Assembly: GCA_015680685.1 (NCBI GenBank)
Contig: MNCI01022538.1
Span: 102,310-166,309 of the forward strand
Origin: Gnetum montanum
Lineage: Eukaryota > Streptophyta > Gnetopsida > Gnetales > Gnetaceae
Direction of reading: 5' to 3'
DNA: 64,000 bases
The stretch's first letter is position 1; every line of letters begins with the position of its first letter. A program made the translations under genes and the position numbers. Shown in pieces: positions 61,620 through 64,000 of this stretch. The notes beneath the pieces were generated by a model. That model searched no databases. It was not told the origin of the DNA and was given only the letters and a program-made list of their open reading frames with translations.

Positions 61620-64000
61620 GAACATGACATGGCTATGCATAAGCAGATCTTCTCACCTTTAGTCCTCACAGGGCCTCATGGCAACATTAAGTGATGCATT
61701 AACCCTCATTTCCTAGACCTTGAGCCTATAGCCTACAACAAGTACATAGCATCCATAGAAGTGCCACTAGATTGGCCTGACCATCTAGTTAAGGTTCTTG
61801 ATCTAGAGGCAAGGGATGTCATAGAGGACCCCCTTGTCGAGATCCTTATGACAGCACCTAATGACAAGGAAAGAACGCTAAAACTAAGCTCCTCGCTAGA
61901 ACCCTACTACACTCAAGACACCACTAGAATGCTTAATGATAACATTAAAGCATTTTCATGGTCATACGAGGACATGTCGGGCCTAGATCCCTAGCTAGTC
62001 TAGCATAACACCATCCTCAACCCCTACATTAAACCAATTAAGCAAAAAGTGCACAAGGTTCGACTTGAGGTGGCATTGGCAATCCATGATAAGGTCACCA
62101 AGCTTTACAAAGCTGGTTTCATCTAGGTTTTTGACTATTTAAACTGGGTCTTCAACATCGTAGTTGTGCCCAAGAAAAGTGAAAGTATACACATCTGCAT
62201 AGACTTCTCAAACCTAAACAAGGTAACCATCAAAGATGACTTCCCATTGCCCAGTATTAATCAACTGATCAATATCACAGCTAGACATGCCTTGTTGTCT
62301 TTCATGGACAGTTTCTCAAGCTACAACCAGATTAGGATCAACCTTGAGCACCAGCTCAGTACAACCTTCATGACCCCCCTAGGGTACATTTTGTTACACA
62401 ATGATGCCTTTTGGACTAAAGAACATAGGAGCAACATATCAATGCGCAATGATGTACATTTTTAGTTATTACATGCTAAGTTTACTCAATGACTACATAG
62501 ATGATATCATAGTTAAGTAAAAAATGGCCCACAACCATGCAAATGACTTAGACTTAGTGCTTACACATTGCTTGAAACACAAGCTTAGGCTAAACCCTAA
62601 GAAGTGTGTTTTTGGTGTCAAAACAAGTAGGATGCTTAGCTTTGTAGTATCTAAAGTAGGTATACGCATAGATCTTGACAAGGTTAAGGCCATAACCAAC
62701 TTAGCACCACTAACTAACCTTAAGGAGCTACGAGGGTTACAGGGTAGACTACAATTCATATGCAAGTTTATCGCCTTGTTAACTAACAAGCTATAGCCAA
62801 TGCAACATTTGCTCAAGAAAGGAGCCCACTTTGAGTGGATAACTTAGTGTCAACAAGCATTCGACAACATTAAGCAAGAGCTAGCACAATTGCCTATAGT
62901 TCACCCTCCGTAAGGAGACAAGCCTTTTTACATCTACCTCACCACTTCTGATGTATCCATCACCTCTCTGCTTTGCCAAAAATGAGATGACGATGCAGAG
63001 GTCCTGGTCTACTACCTAAGCCATGCATTAGTAGCACATGAAACAAGATACAATGACGTGAAAAAGTATTGTCTTGCCCTAGTCTTCTCACTAAAGAAGT
63101 GGAGGCATTACCTCTTCCACAGCCAAGTTAACATCATTTGCAAGAACAACGTACTCCAAGCCATAACAATGAATATCTATGAAGGTAGTTGCATTGCACA
63201 ATGGAAAGCAATAACAGTAGAGTTTGACTTGCATTATGTTGTGCAAGCTTCAATGAAAGGTCAAGTCATAGCTGCACAACTTATGGCTTCACAAGTAAAG
63301 GATCAAGCTACCATAGACCCTGAGTTCCCAAACAAGCATGTTAATAGTATTAGCCAAGTGCCTGACAACTATGAGGCACTCTTACATTTCGACGAAGCTT
63401 CAACCTCTCGAGGGGGTAGCGCTACTACTATTATCACATTTCCCTTGAGGGAGATTTAACCCTTCACATATCGTTTCACATTTTCTTGTACCAACAACAT
63501 CGCAGAGTACGAAGGTCTCCTCCAAGACATCCTTGCAGCACGTGATCTAGGGATCCAATGCATAGTGATCCAAGGTGACTCACAACTAGTGGTCAATCAG
63601 GTAATGTAAGGCATAACATTTACAGCCTTATTGCAACTTGACAAAGCACTTGCTCCAACACTTTATAGTAGCTAATGTCCAACATGTTCCCCGAGGCAAA
63701 AATTCCATTGCCAACGCACTTGCAACATTAGCCCTTAGCATAGCACCTAGTATGTTCAACACATTGCCTACCTCAATGGCAGATTGCACTACACCTATCA
63801 CACAAACCATCAAAGACACATCTGTAGCCATAGTTAACACCATCCACACAAAAGAGTGGTACACCAACATCAAGGCACACCTTCTACAAGGTGAGCCTTG
63901 ACAACACTTAAGCCCTACTCAAAAGGATGCACTATGTAAATGTTCATGGTAGTACACCATCATATATTATGTCGTAGGTCCTACAATGGCATATTACTAA
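61620..64000 (+). pseudogene. Tat-like pol: RT, RNase H and archaeal-type RNase H (partial)
   Basis: It opens with a linker (WSYEDMSGLDP, 61,962-61,994). RT follows with VVPKKSESIHICIDFSNLNK, DDFPLP, LSFMDSFSSYNQI (about 62,300) and YIDD at 62,494-62,505, after a frameshift near 62,420. The thumb region (KLRLNPKKCVFGV) is at 62,580-62,616. RNase H runs 62,820-63,270 (TTSDVSITSLL, YCLALVFSLKKWRHY, VEFDLHYVVQ); its Glu reads Lys and its third Asp reads Asn. The second RNase H runs 63,380-63,730: LHFDEAS, CTNNIAEYEG, GDSQLVVNQV, then after a frameshift HVPRGKNSIANALATLA. That dual arrangement marks the Tat lineage. It is cut by the window end before integrase. It may be the 3' part of copy 5 or a neighbouring element. 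Confidence 0.88.

Overview
The window looks like nuclear DNA of a land plant with a large, repeat-filled genome. It is AT-rich and almost everything I can recognise is decayed LTR retrotransposon of the Ty3/gypsy Tat and Athila branches, inserted into one another. The TATA boxes, intron borders (GT...AG with CTAAT/TACTAAC-like branch sites) and a tRNA-Asp-type primer site are plant-like. I cannot name the species; a gymnosperm or a large-genome monocot would fit. I see no intact host gene, tRNA, rRNA or CRISPR array. Nearly all reading frames are broken, mostly by TAG.

Layout. 1-10,022: Tat-like copy 1 on the minus strand (LTR, primer site, gag-pro), with a convergent spliced gene on the plus strand at 1.6-3.0 kb and an LTR-like promoter block at 1-1.3 kb. 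10,023-18,279: 3' part of an Athila-like element on plus (RT, RNase H, integrase, env-position coiled-coil ORF, 3' LTR), cut on its left by copy 1. 22,896-23,974: solo LTR of the same family with a perfect target-site duplication. 24-29.5 kb: AT-rich, no gene recognised. 29.5-33.3 kb: Tat-like copy 2, minus. 33.4-35.6 kb: four tandem 0.6-kb units ending in a zinc-knuckle segment. 37.1-43.5 kb: Tat-like copy 3, minus, inserted in the U3 of an Athila LTR. 46-49.4 kb: Athila gag, primer site and LTR, minus. 49.4-64 kb: Tat-like copy 5, plus (LTR, primer site, gag-pro), then a long spliced antisense gene (59.7-55.9 kb), a second LTR-like promoter block, and RT, RNase H and a second archaeal-type RNase H running off the window end.

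Main discovery. The Tat-like family carries a gene of its own on the strand opposite gag-pro, starting downstream and converging on the protease end. In copy 5 it can be read as about eight exons. From the second exon on, every exon joins in frame across several hundred codons, broken only by stop codons (mostly TAG). Its N-terminal part resembles a plant FCP1/NLI-type (HAD) phosphatase with lost catalytic residues; the rest has coiled-coil character. Copy 1 keeps the same intron positions and nearly the same exon lengths in the 3' half, and copy 3 keeps a candidate last exon. In all three the antisense stop lies about 0.75 kb from the protease end, with a degenerate tandem array of 28-33 bp units between the two genes.

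How the parts fit. Gag-pro would make capsid and protease, and RT/RNase H/integrase the replication enzymes. The antisense gene would be an accessory gene with its own introns, so it is read from a transcript of the opposite strand. None of the copies here looks able to make intact protein.
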